Positions 1-12,817 are shown, counted from the stretch's first letter. The stretch is DNA of 35,443 nt from Pelagibius sp. (GCF_028289705.1 NZ_JANQOI010000065.1:1-35443); one strand, 5' to 3'. Made by a program: numbers and translations. The notes: generated by a model from the letters alone, not told the origin.

Positions 1-336
1 GCCGGAATCGACCCGCTCGACCTCGCGGGCGATGAGGCCGTAGCTCACGTGGTTTGCCCCGGCGCAGCCATAGTCCTCCGGGATGGTTGACCCGAGGAAC
101 CCCAGGGCACCCATCTCGGTCATAATGGCGCGGTCGAAGGTCTCGTGACGGTTGGCCTCCAGGATGCGCGGCATCAACTGCTCCTGGCAGTAGCTGCGCG
201 CGGCCTCGCTGACCATGCGCTCCTCTTCGCTGAGCTGGTCGTCCAGCAGCAGTGGGTCCTCCCAGACGAACTTTGCGGAGCTTTGAGCGGCAGACGGCTG
301 GGGGGCGGTGCCGGATACGGCGCTGGCCTGGGACAT
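1..336 (-). CDS. gcdH: Glutaryl-CoA dehydrogenase, N-terminal part (cut by window edge)
   Basis: First 112 codons of an acyl-CoA dehydrogenase-family flavoenzyme; the rest lies beyond base 1. Translation from the ATG at 336 contains [18 protein letters not shown], then [15 protein letters not shown] and [20 protein letters not shown], wording typical of the N-terminal helical domain of glutaryl-CoA dehydrogenase. That enzyme oxidatively decarboxylates glutaryl-CoA to crotonyl-CoA in lysine/tryptophan breakdown and passes electrons to ETF. The start is supported by AGAGGAA about 6 bases upstream. A Ser/Ala/Gln-rich lead of about 20 residues precedes the conserved part. The FAD and catalytic regions are outside the window, so the glutaryl specificity is by resemblance only. 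Confidence 0.85.
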   Translation of the reverse strand, partial: MSQASAVSGTAPQPSAAQSSAKFVWEDPLLLDDQLSEEERMVSEAARSYCQEQLMPRILEANRHETFDRAIMTEMGALGFLGSTIPEDYGCAGANHVSYGLIAREVERVDSG

Positions 337-365
337 GTCGCATTCCTCTGGAGTGATCGTCCGCT

Positions 366-430
366 CGATCCATGGCCCGATCCATGGTCCGAGGGGACCT
401 TTGGGCGGAGATATAGCGCATATCCCTCCG
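366..430. promoter_or_regulatory. Possible operator region upstream of gcdH
   Basis: Within the 260-bp gap between gcdH (-) and the next gene (+) there are two 10-bp direct repeats CGATCCATGG (367-376 and 379-388). Beside them is an imperfect inverted repeat, CGGAG-ATAT around AGCGC and ATAT-CCCTCCG (406-430). Both lie 30-95 bases upstream of the gcdH start, where a repressor site could sit. No known binding motif was matched. A further imperfect inverted repeat near 490-525 (ccggaaaccc / ggggttccgccgg) has no T-run and is not called a terminator. Confidence 0.2.
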
Positions 431-596
431 CTCCAAAAGCGGCCGGGACATCACACCTGATCCCGAAAGACGAGGCGTGGGTCGCCCGGGCGCCGGAAAC
501 CCTCAGATTGGGGTTCCGCCGGGCCTCCGTCCTCTCAGGGTCACAAAGCCGTCATCTTTCGGAAATGCGCCCCTGTTAAGAGATTGTTTGCCATAG

Positions 597-824
597 ATGA
601 CTGAGAATGGATGCATGCATCAGCCACGTGAGATTATTTTCGAGTTCCAGAGGGTCGGGGGCTACGTGAAGGTGTCCGCCGTCGACACCCTAACATCGGC
701 CGAGGTCTCCATCGTCGGGCCACCTTCGGCCGGGCAGGTCGAACTGGAACGCCTGGCGGCGCGCAAGCTGGAGTATGTCCTGGAGAAGCGGGCAGCCGGA
801 GCGCGCGGCGGCCTTCTCGTCTAG
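597..824 (+). CDS. Small conserved protein, DUF6898-like
   Basis: 75-residue protein with REIIFEFQRVGGYVKVSAVD near the N-terminus, VSIVGPP in the middle and LAARKLEYVLEK near the C-terminus. From memory this resembles the short alphaproteobacterial family DUF6898, of unknown function, often found near rpiB/glyA; I could not check this. It has no signal peptide, membrane segment or cysteine pair. Two starts are possible, ATG 597 and ATG 615; the conserved part begins at about the second, so the true product may be 69 residues. The amino-acid pattern and the position ahead of rpiB support it as a real gene. Confidence 0.7.
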   Translation: MTENGCMHQPREIIFEFQRVGGYVKVSAVDTLTSAEVSIVGPPSAGQVELERLAARKLEYVLEKRAAGARGGLLV

Positions 825-969
825 ACCCCCGGAGATCTTTCTAGCCCGATTTGCGTCTGGGCGCCATTGAATCCCTTGAAACCGACGCCGCGAGACCTAG
901 TGGCGGCTTTTCATGGGAAGGCGACATATGGTAGGGTCCGCCGGTTTTCCCGGGACAGGCGGACTGTCA

Positions 970-1413
970 GTGACCAAGGCGTCCAAGTCGATCGCAATTG
1001 CGGCCGATCACGCTGGCTTTGCCCTCAAGGCAAAGCTCGTCGACGAGTTGCGGGACTCGGGCTACGAGGTCCGCGACCTCGGAACCCATGACGCGACCAC
1101 TTCGGTCGACTATCCGGATTTCGGTGCAGCAGTGGCGCAGGCGATTGCCTCTGGCGAGGTCGAGCGCGGCGTGGTGGTCTGCGGCACCGGTATCGGGATC
1201 TCCATTGCCGCCAATCGGCACGCCGGCGTGCGGGCCGCCCTCTGCCATGACGAAACCTCGGCCCGGCTCTGCCGGGAGCACAACGACGCCAATGTCCTGG
1301 CCCTGGGGGCCCGGCTGATCGGAGACGTCGTGGCCAAGGACTGTCTCCATGCCTTCCTGTCCACTGATTTCGCGGGCGACCGTCATGTCCGGCGCGTCGC
1401 CAAGCTAGGTTGA
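970..1413 (+). CDS. rpiB: Ribose-5-phosphate isomerase B
   Basis: Interconverts ribose 5-phosphate and ribulose 5-phosphate in the pentose phosphate pathway. The RpiB/LacAB fold signature is clear: [13 protein letters not shown] near the N-terminus, the catalytic-cysteine loop [16 protein letters not shown] (Cys about residue 71) and [18 protein letters not shown] chose the GTG at 970 because the protein then starts just before the first beta strand, as is usual (147 residues), and an AGGCGGA-like ribosome site lies just upstream. In-frame ATGs at 913 and 928 would add a low-complexity lead. glyA begins 31 bases downstream, so the two are probably co-transcribed. Confidence 0.93.
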   Translation: MTKASKSIAIAADHAGFALKAKLVDELRDSGYEVRDLGTHDATTSVDYPDFGAAVAQAIASGEVERGVVVCGTGIGISIAANRHAGVRAALCHDETSARLCREHNDANVLALGARLIGDVVAKDCLHAFLSTDFAGDRHVRRVAKLG

Positions 1414-1444
1414 CGATCCCACTCTTGAGGAGTTGCAAGCGACG

Positions 1445-2761
1445 ATGAGCGTTGCCGATGCCGCCGAGTCCCTGCCGCAGCAGGACACCTTCTTTTCCGC
1501 CCACCTGAGCGAGACCGATCCTGAGCTGGCCGAGGCGATCCGCGGCGAGCTGCGTCGTCAGCAAGAACAGATCGAACTCATTGCTTCGGAGAACATCGTC
1601 TCCTTGGCCTCGTTGGAGGCCCAGGGCTCGGTGCTGACCAACAAGTATGCCGAGGGCTATCCGGGGCGCCGCTACTATGGGGGCTGCGAATACGTCGACG
1701 TGGCCGAAGAGCTGGCCGTGAAGCGGGCCAAGGAGCTGTTCGGCTGCGAGTTCGCCAATGTCCAGCCGCATTCCGGCGCCCAGGCCAATCAGTGCGTGGC
1801 CCTGGCCCTGTTGAAGCCCGGCGACACCATCATGGGAATGTCCTTGTCGGCGGGCGGGCACCTGACCCACGGCGCCAAGCCCAATCTCTCCGGCAAGTGG
1901 TTCAACGCCGTGCAGTACGGCGTGCGCCGGCAGGACGGCTTGACCGACTTCGACGAGGTCGAGCGGCTGGCGCAGGAGCACCAGCCGAAACTGATCATCG
2001 CCGGCGGCTCGGCCTATCCGCGCTTCATCGACTTCGCCCGCTTCCGCCAGATTGCCGACGCCGTCGGTGCCTACTTCATGGTGGACATGGCCCACTTTGC
2101 CGGCCTGGTCGCGGGCGGCGTGCATCCCAACCCGCTGCCCCATGCCCATGTCGTGACCACGACCACCCACAAGACCCTGCGGGCCGGGCGCGGCGGCATG
2201 ATCCTGACCAACGACCTGGATCTGGGCAAAAAGATCAACTCCGCGGCTTTTCCGGGCCTTCAGGGCGGCCCGCTGATGCATGCCATCGCCTCCAAGGCCG
2301 CCGCCTTCGGCGAGGCGCTTAAGCCGGAGTTCAAGGCTTACGCCCAGCAGGTCGTGGACAACGCCAAGGCACTGGCCGACGCGATGATGGGTGAAGGCTT
2401 CGATATCGTCACTGGCGGCACCGATACCCACCTGATGCTGGTCGACCTGCGGCCCAAGGGTCTGACCGGTGTGGTCGCCGAGGAGAGCCTCGACCGGGCC
2501 GGAATCACCTGCAACAAGAACGGCATTCCCTTCGATCCGGAAAAGCCGACGGTCACCTCCGGCATTCGCCTGGGGACCCCCGCGGCCACGACCCGCGGAT
2601 TCGGCGTCGAGGAGTTTCGCACGGTCGCGGCGCTCATCGGGCGCGTGCTCGACGGCTTGGCCGCAAACCCGGACGACAACTCCGGGGTGGAGCAGGCGGT
2701 GCGCGAAGAGGTGCGTGCGCTCTGTGCACGCTTTCCGATTTACCCCGGGATGGTGATCTGA
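1445..2761 (+). CDS. glyA: Serine hydroxymethyltransferase
   Basis: PLP enzyme that moves the serine hydroxymethyl group to tetrahydrofolate, giving glycine and 5,10-methylene-THF. Family landmarks run in order: [58 protein letters not shown], the PLP-lysine segment [15 protein letters not shown] (Lys about 243) and [16 protein letters not shown]. Length is 438 residues, normal for bacteria. ATG 1445 is preferred because GAGGAG at 1427-1432 suits it; a TTG at 1433 is also in frame but abuts that site. The usual THKTLRGPRGG reads [11 protein letters not shown] here, a mild variation next to the active site. Confidence 0.97.
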   Translation: MSVADAAESLPQQDTFFSAHLSETDPELAEAIRGELRRQQEQIELIASENIVSLASLEAQGSVLTNKYAEGYPGRRYYGGCEYVDVAEELAVKRAKELFGCEFANVQPHSGAQANQCVALALLKPGDTIMGMSLSAGGHLTHGAKPNLSGKWFNAVQYGVRRQDGLTDFDEVERLAQEHQPKLIIAGGSAYPRFIDFARFRQIADAVGAYFMVDMAHFAGLVAGGVHPNPLPHAHVVTTTTHKTLRAGRGGMILTNDLDLGKKINSAAFPGLQGGPLMHAIASKAAAFGEALKPEFKAYAQQVVDNAKALADAMMGEGFDIVTGGTDTHLMLVDLRPKGLTGVVAEESLDRAGITCNKNGIPFDPEKPTVTSGIRLGTPAATTRGFGVEEFRTVAALIGRVLDGLAANPDDNSGVEQAVREEVRALCARFPIYPGMVI

Positions 2762-2864
2762 GTGCCTGAAAACAAGGCCGAAGAGAAGGGCCGACTTTGG
2801 GAAGGGATTGACCGGGCCCACGCGGCGCGGGGTTGGGTAAGCGAGTATATGGAGAGGGGGGAGG

Positions 2865-3323
2865 ATGCGCTGTCCGTTTTGCGGTAACGAGGACACGCAG
2901 GTAAAGGATTCAAGACCGACGGAGGACAACTCGGCGATCCGCCGCCGCCGTCAATGCCCGAATTGCGGCGCCCGCTTCACCACCTTCGAACGGGTACAAC
3001 TGCGCGAGCTGACCGTGGTCAAGTCTAACGGCAAGCGCGAGCCCTTCGACCGCGACAAGCTGATGCGCTCCATGGCGCTGGCGCTGCAGAAGCGCCAGGT
3101 GGACCCGGACCGGCTGGACCGCGTGATCAACGGCCTGGTCCGCAGGCTCGAGTCCTCGGGGGAATCGGAGATCCCGACCAAGCTGATCGGCGAGTTGGTG
3201 ATGGATGCCCTGGCCAACCTCGATCAGGTGGCCTATGTGCGTTTCGCCTCGGTCTACAGGAACTTCCGCGAGGCCCGCGACTTCGAGGAATTCATCGGCA
3301 AGCTCGGTGACGGACACGACTGA
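2865..3323 (+). CDS. nrdR: Transcriptional repressor NrdR
   Basis: Zinc-finger/ATP-cone repressor of ribonucleotide reductase genes, which senses ATP/dATP. The N-terminal zinc ribbon has Cys3, Cys6, Cys31 and Cys34 ([26 protein letters not shown]). An ATP-cone domain occupies about residues 49-139 ([16 protein letters not shown] to [14 protein letters not shown]). Length (152) is typical, and GGGGGAGG sits 4 bases before the ATG. Its 3' end overlaps the preferred ribD start by 17 bases, and the glyA-nrdR-rib order is common in alphaproteobacteria. No convincing NrdR box was seen in this window, as expected since its targets are elsewhere. Confidence 0.97.
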   Translation: MRCPFCGNEDTQVKDSRPTEDNSAIRRRRQCPNCGARFTTFERVQLRELTVVKSNGKREPFDRDKLMRSMALALQKRQVDPDRLDRVINGLVRRLESSGESEIPTKLIGELVMDALANLDQVAYVRFASVYRNFREARDFEEFIGKLGDGHD

Positions 3324-4422
3324 CCCCAGGGACCGTGGCTTTATGATGGCCGCCTTGGATCTGGCGGCCCGCGGCCTGGGACGCGTGGCCCCCAATCCGG
3401 CGGTGGGCTGCATCCTGGTCCAGGACGGTCGCGTCGTCGGCCGCGGCTGGACCCAGCCGGGGGGGCGCCCGCATGCGGAGACCGAGGCCTTGCGCCGGTC
3501 CCGGGGGCAGGCTTCGGGCAGCACCGCCTACGTGACATTGGAGCCCTGTGCCCACCAGGGGCGCACACCGCCCTGCGCGGACGCCCTGATCGAGGCCGGG
3601 GTCAGCCGGGTGGTCGCCGCGGTCGAGGACCCTGACCCGCGTGTCAGCGGCAAGGGCGTCAGGCGCCTGCGGGAGGCGGGGCTCCAGGTCGACCTCGGCC
3701 TCTGCGCGGCGGAGGCGAAGCGCCTGAATGGCGGCTTCTTCTCCCGATTGGAGAAGGGTCGTCCTGAGGTGACGCTGAAGCTGGCGACCTCCCAGGACGG
3801 CCGCATCGCAACCCACAAGGGCCACAGCAAATGGATCACCGGAGTGCTGGCGCGCCGCCGCACCCACCTGCTGCGCAGCAAGGCAGACGCGCTCCTGGTC
3901 GGCAGCGGGACCGCCGTGGTCGACAATCCGCGCCTGGATGTGCGCCTGCCGGGGCTTGAGGACTCCAATCCCCTGCGCGTAGTGATCGACGGCCGACTGC
4001 GGCTGCCGCTGACTCACGATCTGGTGGTCCGGGCGTCGGCGCTGCCGACGCTCCTGATCACCCACGACGGCAATCCGGCCGAGCGGCTGGCCGCTTATGC
4101 CGACGCCGGCGTCGAGGTTCTGCGGGTGCCCAAGGACAGTGCCGGTCATTGTGCCTTGCCCCAGGCCCTCAAGGGCCTGGCGGAGCGCGGGGTCAATCAG
4201 GTTTTGGTCGAGGGGGGCGGCCATCTGGCAGCCGCCCTGCTGCGCGAAGGGCTGGTGGACCGTCTCGCCTGGTTCCGCGCGCCCATGGTGATCGGGGGCG
4301 ACGGCGTGCCCGCCCTCGCCAGCTTCGGCATTGACAGGCTTGACGAGGCGCCGCAGTTCCGACAGTCATCACGTTTGCGCTTGGCCCCGGACATGCTGGA
4401 CCTGTTTCACAGGGACGGCTGA
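3307..4422 (+). CDS. ribD: Riboflavin biosynthesis deaminase/reductase RibD
   Basis: Bifunctional enzyme that deaminates and then reduces the pyrimidine intermediate between GTP cyclohydrolase II and lumazine synthase. The N-terminal CMP/dCMP-deaminase-like domain has the zinc ligands HAE (about 56-58) and [15 protein letters not shown]. The C-terminal reductase domain (about 150-371) has [34 protein letters not shown] and [20 protein letters not shown] 3307 is chosen because family members start a few residues before the DxRFM-like segment (here DRGFMMAAL), and it gives 371 residues. ATG 3343 or 3346 would clip that segment. It overlaps nrdR, suggesting translational coupling. Confidence 0.95.
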   Translation: MTDTTDPRDRGFMMAALDLAARGLGRVAPNPAVGCILVQDGRVVGRGWTQPGGRPHAETEALRRSRGQASGSTAYVTLEPCAHQGRTPPCADALIEAGVSRVVAAVEDPDPRVSGKGVRRLREAGLQVDLGLCAAEAKRLNGGFFSRLEKGRPEVTLKLATSQDGRIATHKGHSKWITGVLARRRTHLLRSKADALLVGSGTAVVDNPRLDVRLPGLEDSNPLRVVIDGRLRLPLTHDLVVRASALPTLLITHDGNPAERLAAYADAGVEVLRVPKDSAGHCALPQALKGLAERGVNQVLVEGGGHLAAALLREGLVDRLAWFRAPMVIGGDGVPALASFGIDRLDEAPQFRQSSRLRLAPDMLDLFHRDG

Positions 4423-4465
4423 GCCGACCCGGGCAAGGGAAGCCTCGGACCGAAGATCGAAGAGA

Positions 4466-5056
4466 ATGTTCACCGGAATCGTGACAGACCTCGGGGCCCT
4501 GCGGGCGATTGAGCCGCTGGCGGATCAGCGCTTCGTCTTCGATACCGGCTATGCGACCGATGAGATCGCGATCGGCGCTTCGATTGCCTGCTCTGGGGCT
4601 TGTCTCACGGTGGTGGACAAGGGGGAGGGCTGGTTCGCAGTCGACGTGTCCGGCGAAACCCTGTCGAAGACCACCCTCGGCGACTGGACGGTCGGCACCC
4701 CGGTTAACTTTGAACGGGCGCTCTGCATCGGCGACGAGCTGGGGGGGCACTTGGTCTCGGGGCATGTGGACGGCCTTGCAGAGGTCGTCTCGCGCGAACC
4801 GGAACAGGGGTCCCTGCGTTTCGGCTTCGAAGCGCCGGCGGAGCTCGCCAAGTTCATCGCGCCCAAGGGCTCTGTGGCGCTCGACGGCGTATCCCTCACG
4901 GTCAACGAGGTTGACGGTCGGCGTTTCGGGGTCAATCTCATTCCCCACACGGCGGCCGCGACCACCCTGGGTGGCAAGCAGCCGGGCGACCGTGTGAACC
5001 TGGAAATCGACCAGATCGCGCGCTACGTTCACCGCCTGCTGGACGGAAGGCTCTAG
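4466..5056 (+). CDS. ribE: Riboflavin synthase, alpha subunit
   Basis: Dismutates two 6,7-dimethyl-8-ribityllumazine molecules to riboflavin and the pyrimidine precursor. It starts with the hallmark MFTGIVTDLG and has two tandem lumazine-binding repeats, about residues 1-95 (SGACLTVVD, VSGETLSKTT) and 96-190 (GGHLVSGHVDG, LDGVSLTVNEVDG). Length is 196 residues. The frame stays open upstream, but the MFTGIV start is invariant in the family and AAGAGA precedes it. The stop codon is followed immediately by the ribBA ATG. Confidence 0.96.
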   Translation: MFTGIVTDLGALRAIEPLADQRFVFDTGYATDEIAIGASIACSGACLTVVDKGEGWFAVDVSGETLSKTTLGDWTVGTPVNFERALCIGDELGGHLVSGHVDGLAEVVSREPEQGSLRFGFEAPAELAKFIAPKGSVALDGVSLTVNEVDGRRFGVNLIPHTAAATTLGGKQPGDRVNLEIDQIARYVHRLLDGRL

Positions 5057-6207
<1,151 letters not shown>

Positions 6208-6211
<4 letters not shown>

Positions 6212-6684
6212 GTGAGTCGCTCGGCGTCAGGCCGCACATCCTGGTGGTGGAAGCCCGTTTCTACGAAGACATCGCCGATGCTCTCTACGCCGGCGCCAAG
6301 GGCGTGCTGGATGAAGCCGGCGTCACCCACGAGCGCGTCGAAGTGCCCGGCGCCTTCGAGATCCCGGCGGTGGTCCGCATGGCGATCAAGTCGATGGATT
6401 TCTTTGCCGGGCGCAAGCGCTTCGACGGCTATGTTGCGCTCGGCTGCGTCATTCGCGGCGAAACCAGCCACTACGACTACGTCTGCGGCGAGAGCGCGCG
6501 CATGTTGCAGGACCTGGCCTGCCGCCATACCCTCGCGCTCGGCTATGGCATCCTGACCTGCGAGAACCAGGAGCAGGCCTGGGTGCGGGCCGCGGTGGAC
6601 CAGAAGAACAAGGGCGGGGACGCGGCTGCGGCCTGTCTGGCCATGCTGGATGTGAAGCGGCAGTTCCACCTCTTCCCCCGCTGA
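6208..6684 (+). CDS. ribH: 6,7-dimethyl-8-ribityllumazine synthase
   Basis: Condenses the RibD product with 3,4-dihydroxybutanone phosphate to give lumazine, the substrate of RibE. Family signatures: ILVVEARFYEDIADAL, the substrate-contact segment VEVPGAFEIPAVVRMA, and CVIRGETSHYDYVCGES with the catalytic histidine. Length is 158 residues. Its ATG overlaps the ribBA stop, so it is translationally coupled and belongs to the same transcription unit; nusB follows after 30 bases. Confidence 0.97.
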
Positions 6685-6714
6685 GCTAGGCGCTATCCGC
6701 GAGACCGAGAGATC

Positions 6715-7251
6715 ATGACCGGCCAGTCAAACGACACGACAAGCGGCCCGAGCAAGGCCAAGGCTGGAGGGCGGCGGCCCTCCGGGCTCAGCGCGGCGCG
6801 GCTGCTTGCGGTGCAGGCGCTCTACCAGATGAGCTTGACGGCAGAGCCCGCCGGCCAGGTGGTCAGCGAGTTTCTGGAACATCGCGTGAGCGAGGATGTC
6901 GACGGCCTGAAGCACGGGGCCGTCAATCGGGAGCTGCTGGCCGAACTCGTGCAGGGTGTCTCCTCCCAGGCCGGCACTCTGGACGACATGATCGCCGCGG
7001 TGCTGGACGACGACTGGACCATCGAGCGCCTGGAGATCCTTCTCCTCGCGTTGCTGCGGTCGGCAACCTTCGAACTCTCAGAGCGTCTCGAGGTGCCGGC
7101 GCGCGTGGTGATCTCCGAGTACGTCGATCTCGCCAATGCCTTCTTCGATGGGCGCGAGACCGCCTTCGTCAACGGTTTGCTCGATCGCCTTGCCCACGTC
7201 CTGCGCATCGAGGAGTTCGGCGAGGCTGCCGTGCTGCCGGACCTCTCCTAG
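6715..7251 (+). CDS. nusB: Transcription antitermination factor NusB
   Basis: All-helical RNA-binding protein that binds boxA RNA with NusE (S10) in rRNA antitermination. Diagnostic pieces are ARLLAVQALYQMSLT near the N-terminus, LDDDWTIERLEILLLALLRSATFEL, and VVISEYVDLANAFFDGRETAFVNGLLDRLA near the C-terminus. Length is 178 residues, with a basic, disordered lead of about 25 residues usual in alphaproteobacteria. Position directly after ribH is the common bacterial arrangement. Confidence 0.96.
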   Translation: MTGQSNDTTSGPSKAKAGGRRPSGLSAARLLAVQALYQMSLTAEPAGQVVSEFLEHRVSEDVDGLKHGAVNRELLAELVQGVSSQAGTLDDMIAAVLDDDWTIERLEILLLALLRSATFELSERLEVPARVVISEYVDLANAFFDGRETAFVNGLLDRLAHVLRIEEFGEAAVLPDLS

Positions 7252-7271
7252 GCCGGGGCGGCATCGGACCC

Positions 7272-8261
7272 TTGCCCCGCCTGCCCGGAGAATTCGCGCT
7301 GATCGAGCGCTACCTGGCCCCCCTGACGACAACGGCCGCAGGCGCCTTCGGTCTGAAGAACGACGCCGCCGTGCTGGAGCTCCCGCCGGGCGAACGGCTG
7401 GTGGTGACGGCCGACAGCCTGGTTGCCGGCGGCCATTTTCTGCCGGACGACCCCCCGGAGACCATCGGCCGGAAGGTGCTGCGGGTCAGCCTTTCGGACC
7501 TTGCGGCCATGGGCGCAAGGCCGCACAGCTACCTTCTGGCGGCCTCCTGGCCGGGCGACCTGGAGGAGGCCTGGATAGCCGCCTTCTGCCGCGGATTGGC
7601 CGCGGATCAGGAGCGCTTCGGCCTCACCCTGGTGGGCGGCGACACCACGGCCACGTCCGGCCCCATGACGTTCAGCCTGACCGCCTTCGGTGCCGTGAAG
7701 GGTTCGAAGGTGCTGGACCGCGCATCGCTGCGCCCCGGTGACGATCTCTATGTCTCAGGCACGCTGGGCGATGCCTATCTGGGCCTCAAGGTACTGCGCG
7801 ATGGTATTGCCGGGCTGACCGCGCAGGCGGCAGGTCATCTCGCCGACCGCTACCGCTGTCCCGAACCGCGGCTTGCGCTGGGGCAGGCCATTCTGGAACA
7901 GGAACTCGCCGCTTCGGCCCTCGACGTCTCGGACGGTCTGGCCCAGGACCTGGGCCACCTCCTGGCCGCTTCGGCAGTGGGTGCGGAGGTCGAGCTCGAG
8001 GCCGTTCCGGTCTCCAATGCCGCCGAGCAAGCCCTGTCTCTGCTTGGCGAGCCGCGTCAGGCGGTGCTTTCGGGCGGGGACGATTATGAGTTGCTCTTTG
8101 CTGCCACTCAGAACAAGCGCCCGCTGATCGACGCGCTCTCGTCGCGCCTGACCCTGCCGATTGCCCGGATCGGCAGGGTACGCGCCGAAGCCGGCCTTAC
8201 CGTCGTCGATTCAGAGCGCCAGGCGGTTCCTCTGGAGTCCCTGGGTTGGACCCACTTTTGA
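7272..8261 (+). CDS. thiL: Thiamine-monophosphate kinase
   Basis: Phosphorylates thiamine monophosphate to thiamine diphosphate, the active cofactor. The AIR-synthase-like fold is visible: GEFALIERYLAP, the NDAAVLELPPGE ATP/Mg segment, VVTADSLVAGGHF, SLSDLAAMGARP, TLVGGDTTATSGP, ALDVSDGLAQDLGHL and LSGGDDYELLFAA. The preferred start is TTG 7272, which places the first conserved segment at residue 6; no ATG or GTG exists nearby in frame. Length is 329 residues. It lies 20 bases after nusB, and the nusB-thiL pairing is widespread. Confidence 0.95.
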   Translation: MPRLPGEFALIERYLAPLTTTAAGAFGLKNDAAVLELPPGERLVVTADSLVAGGHFLPDDPPETIGRKVLRVSLSDLAAMGARPHSYLLAASWPGDLEEAWIAAFCRGLAADQERFGLTLVGGDTTATSGPMTFSLTAFGAVKGSKVLDRASLRPGDDLYVSGTLGDAYLGLKVLRDGIAGLTAQAAGHLADRYRCPEPRLALGQAILEQELAASALDVSDGLAQDLGHLLAASAVGAEVELEAVPVSNAAEQALSLLGEPRQAVLSGGDDYELLFAATQNKRPLIDALSSRLTLPIARIGRVRAEAGLTVVDSERQAVPLESLGWTHF

Positions 8262-8355
8262 ACGTCTTTTCAATATCTTAACTTTTAACTTCATGTTTAC
8301 GCAGGCTGCCTGACACTGGGCGCGAGACCGTATTCGGCAGAGCGGGGTTGACCCC

Positions 8356-8811
8356 TTGCGTATCGTCATCCTGATCGTCGCGGCCGTGCTGCTCCTGGGC
8401 GGAGCGGGGGCCGGTGCCTGGTGGTTCCTGATGGGCCCCGGCGCCGAGAAGACCGAAGAGCTGATCTCTCAGATCAGCCGGCCGGAGCCTGCCTATATTC
8501 GCCTTCACCCCCTGCTCATCTCCTTGATTCAAGAAGGAGAAGTCACCCATCACGTCACCATGCAGCTCACGCTTCAACTCTACGACGAGTGGGACAAGGA
8601 CCTTGCGAGCAGCAACATGGCCCGGCTGCGCGATGCTTTTCTGCATGAGATGCATGCGCTCTTTGCCATGCGCATCGTCCGTGAAGGTGGCTTCGAATCG
8701 CCGCTGGTGCGCAAACGGTTGATCGACATCTGCGACCGCTTGCTGGGCGAGGGCATCGTCGCCGACGTCCTCCTGCGCGAACTGGAGCGGCGCCAGCCCA
8801 AGAAGGCGTAA
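8356..8811 (+). CDS. FliL-like membrane-anchored protein
   Basis: 151 residues: one N-terminal membrane segment (about 2-24, IVILIVAAVLLLGGAGAGAW), then a periplasmic domain. The strand pattern PAYIRLHPLLISLIQEGE / HHVTMQLTLQLYDEWD, followed by LRDAFLHEMHAL and LLGEGIVADVLLRELE, follows the flagellar basal-body protein FliL (stator-associated). No other flagellar gene lies in the window, so this could be a genuine FliL paralog or an orphan of another function. The start is TTG 8356 with a G-rich stretch before it; a membrane helix begins at once, which supports that start. Confidence 0.7.
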   Translation: MRIVILIVAAVLLLGGAGAGAWWFLMGPGAEKTEELISQISRPEPAYIRLHPLLISLIQEGEVTHHVTMQLTLQLYDEWDKDLASSNMARLRDAFLHEMHALFAMRIVREGGFESPLVRKRLIDICDRLLGEGIVADVLLRELERRQPKKA

Positions 8812-8919
8812 CCCGGCAGCCTGCGCGCCGGCTCCGCCGTCCGGAGCTGCGTCAATCCCGCACATCAGCTATGGCCAATCAGCCCTACCAAGCGGGGCGT
8901 CAACGGCTAAACTGAACGG

Positions 8920-10137
8920 ATGGACGTTTCCCCGGAGAAATCGCGCCCGGAAAAATCACGCAGCGCGGTGATGCGCAATATCTCGCTGCTGGCAGTCTGC
9001 CAAGCCTTGGGCATGAGCTGCCTGGCGCTGTCGATCACCATCACGGCTTTGGTCGGCGACAGCCTGGCGCCGGACCCCTCCTTGGCGACTTTCCCGTTGG
9101 CTCTGCAGTTCGTGGCCATGGCCGCCATGACCGTGCCCGCCTCCCTGATCATGGGACGCTTCGGCCGGCAGGTCGGCTTTACCATCGGCGGGCTGCTCGG
9201 GATCGCCGGCGGCGTTGTCGCCTGTCTGGCGGTCATCGGCGCCAACTTCACGCTGTTCTGCGTGGGGGCGGCGCTGCAGGGCGGTTTCGCCGCCCATGTC
9301 GCGCTCTACCGCTTTGCCGCCGCGGACGTGGCGGGGCCCGAACTCCGCAGCCGCGCCATCTCGCTGGTGATGGTGGGCGGGCTCGCCTCGGCTGTCTTGG
9401 GCCCGGAGTTGGCCAAGTGGACCAAGGATCTTTTCGCGCCGGTGCTTTTCGCCGGCGGCTATGCCGCAATTGCCGCCATGGCCTTTGCCGGGCTCGCCTT
9501 GGTCCAGCTCGTTGAGCTTCCGCCACCGATCTCCCGCACCAGAAGCGACCGGGGGCGGGCCCTGCGGGAGATCATCCGCCAGCCAAGCCTGGTGGTTGCC
9601 GTGGTCTGCGCCATGGTCGCCTACGGCTCGATGAACCTGATCATGGTCTCGACCCCCTTGGCGATGGTCGCTTGTGCCCATCCCTTTGAGACCGCAGCCT
9701 TCGTCATCCAGTGGCATGTGGTCGGAATGTACGCACCGTCCTTCGTGACCGGCCACATCATCGAGCGAATCGGCGTGCTCCGGGTAATCTCCATCGGTGC
9801 CGTCCTGATCCTCGGCTGTATTCTGGTCAACCTGACCGGGATCGAGGTCCTGCAGTTCTGGAGCGCCCTGGTGCTTCTGGGCGTGGGCTGGAACTTCATG
9901 TACGTCGGTGCCACCAGCCTGCTGACGGAGACCTATCGGCCCGAGGAACAGGCCCGCGTGCAGGCCTTCAACGAGTTCATGGTCTTCGGCACCACGGCGA
10001 TCACCGCCTTGGCCTCTGGGGCGGTCTTCAACGTTCTGGGCTGGCAGGCGGTGAACCTTGCAGTGCTTCTGCCAGTGCTCCTGGCGACCCTCGCAGTGAT
10101 CTGGCTGGCCCGCCAGCGAGCCCTGGCCGTCAGCTAG
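8920..10137 (+). CDS. MFS transporter
   Basis: 405-residue inner-membrane carrier with about 12 hydrophobic helices. The MFS loop between helices 2 and 3 is recognisable ([14 protein letters not shown]), and a long loop (about 205-220, [14 protein letters not shown]) separates the two halves. A matching half-two loop reads [13 protein letters not shown]. The substrate cannot be told from sequence. It stands 108 bases after the FliL-like gene and 188 bases before hppA, so is likely its own unit. The ribosome site is weak. Confidence 0.85.
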   Translation: MDVSPEKSRPEKSRSAVMRNISLLAVCQALGMSCLALSITITALVGDSLAPDPSLATFPLALQFVAMAAMTVPASLIMGRFGRQVGFTIGGLLGIAGGVVACLAVIGANFTLFCVGAALQGGFAAHVALYRFAAADVAGPELRSRAISLVMVGGLASAVLGPELAKWTKDLFAPVLFAGGYAAIAAMAFAGLALVQLVELPPPISRTRSDRGRALREIIRQPSLVVAVVCAMVAYGSMNLIMVSTPLAMVACAHPFETAAFVIQWHVVGMYAPSFVTGHIIERIGVLRVISIGAVLILGCILVNLTGIEVLQFWSALVLLGVGWNFMYVGATSLLTETYRPEEQARVQAFNEFMVFGTTAITALASGAVFNVLGWQAVNLAVLLPVLLATLAVIWLARQRALAVS

Positions 10138-10325
10138 GGCAGGGCGTCACCGGCTCCCAGCGCTACGGCGTAGAATTGCCTCACGGAAGGCGCGCAGTAG
10201 CGGTTGCCTTCCACTGGCGATTCTGTCATTTTCCGCGCGATTTCGGGGTGCTGCGGTCCTGCAGCTCAGTCTTCGCGCCCGGTCGCAATCGCTTGACCGG
10301 CCTGTCTATCTTGAGGGATTCCCAT

Positions 10326-12425
<2,100 letters not shown>

Positions 12426-12476
12426 CGTGCTAGCGCAATAAAACTGGGCTGGTTCGACCCGGCCTACGAAGATCAA

Positions 12477-12512
12477 GGGCCCCGGAAGATCGCTTCCGGG
12501 GCCCCTTTTTTT
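12477..12512 (+). terminator. Rho-independent terminator of hppA
   Basis: Perfect 12-bp GC-rich stem GGGCCCCGGAAG / CTTCCGGGGCCC (12477-12488 and 12493-12504) with a four-base loop and seven T's at 12506-12512, 51 bases after the hppA stop. This is the strongest terminator in the window. Confidence 0.95.
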
Positions 12513-12548
12513 GTGCCTGCTTGAAGCGCGGTCCACGCCGCTGCGGGC

Positions 12549-12817
12549 TAGCCCGCATTTCTCACCACGTCCACGGTCTGCGTCGCGTAGAGGCGTTCGC
12601 TCCGCCAGGAGCGGTCCGAAAAGCGTAGCGGGGACTACGGTTGAGGGCCGCGACGCCGCGGGCGAACGCCTCTACGCGACCCTTCGGGCGGCATTGTGGG
12701 GCCGACAGGCTGCGTCAAGCCGCTTGCCCGATGTACCGCATCGCGATGCGCGGCTTTCCTGTCCTGATGGCCCCACAAAGCCGCGCAGACCGTGGAGGTG
12801 GTGAGAAATGCGGGCTA
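12549..12817. mobile_element. MITE-like palindromic element A (269 bp), TA-flanked
   Basis: Outer inverted ends pair over 34 bp with one mismatch (12549-12582 with 12784-12817, beginning TAGCCCGCATTTCTCACCAC). Inside are two further inverted repeats: 12582-12600 with 12662-12680 (19 bp, perfect) and 12694-12703 with 12769-12778 (10 bp, perfect), the latter continued by gacagg/cctgtc and aagccgc/gcggctt. The single strand would fold into a two-armed clover on a long stem. TA sits at both ends in a CTAG context, as expected of IS630/Tc1-type targets. No ORF of note lies inside. The right end supplies the TAG stop of bamE. Seven bases left of the element (TGCGGGC) repeat its right end. Mobility is inferred from structure only. 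Confidence 0.7.

Noticed and set aside
2762-4465. Possible FMN riboswitch controlling the riboflavin genes
   Set aside because: No RFN-element core was recognised before nrdR, ribD or ribE; the genes are tightly spaced or overlapping.
12549-12817. Element A as a structured non-coding RNA gene
   Set aside because: The TA-flanked long terminal inverted repeat and lack of a promoter fit a MITE-like element better, though a transcript from bamE could fold.
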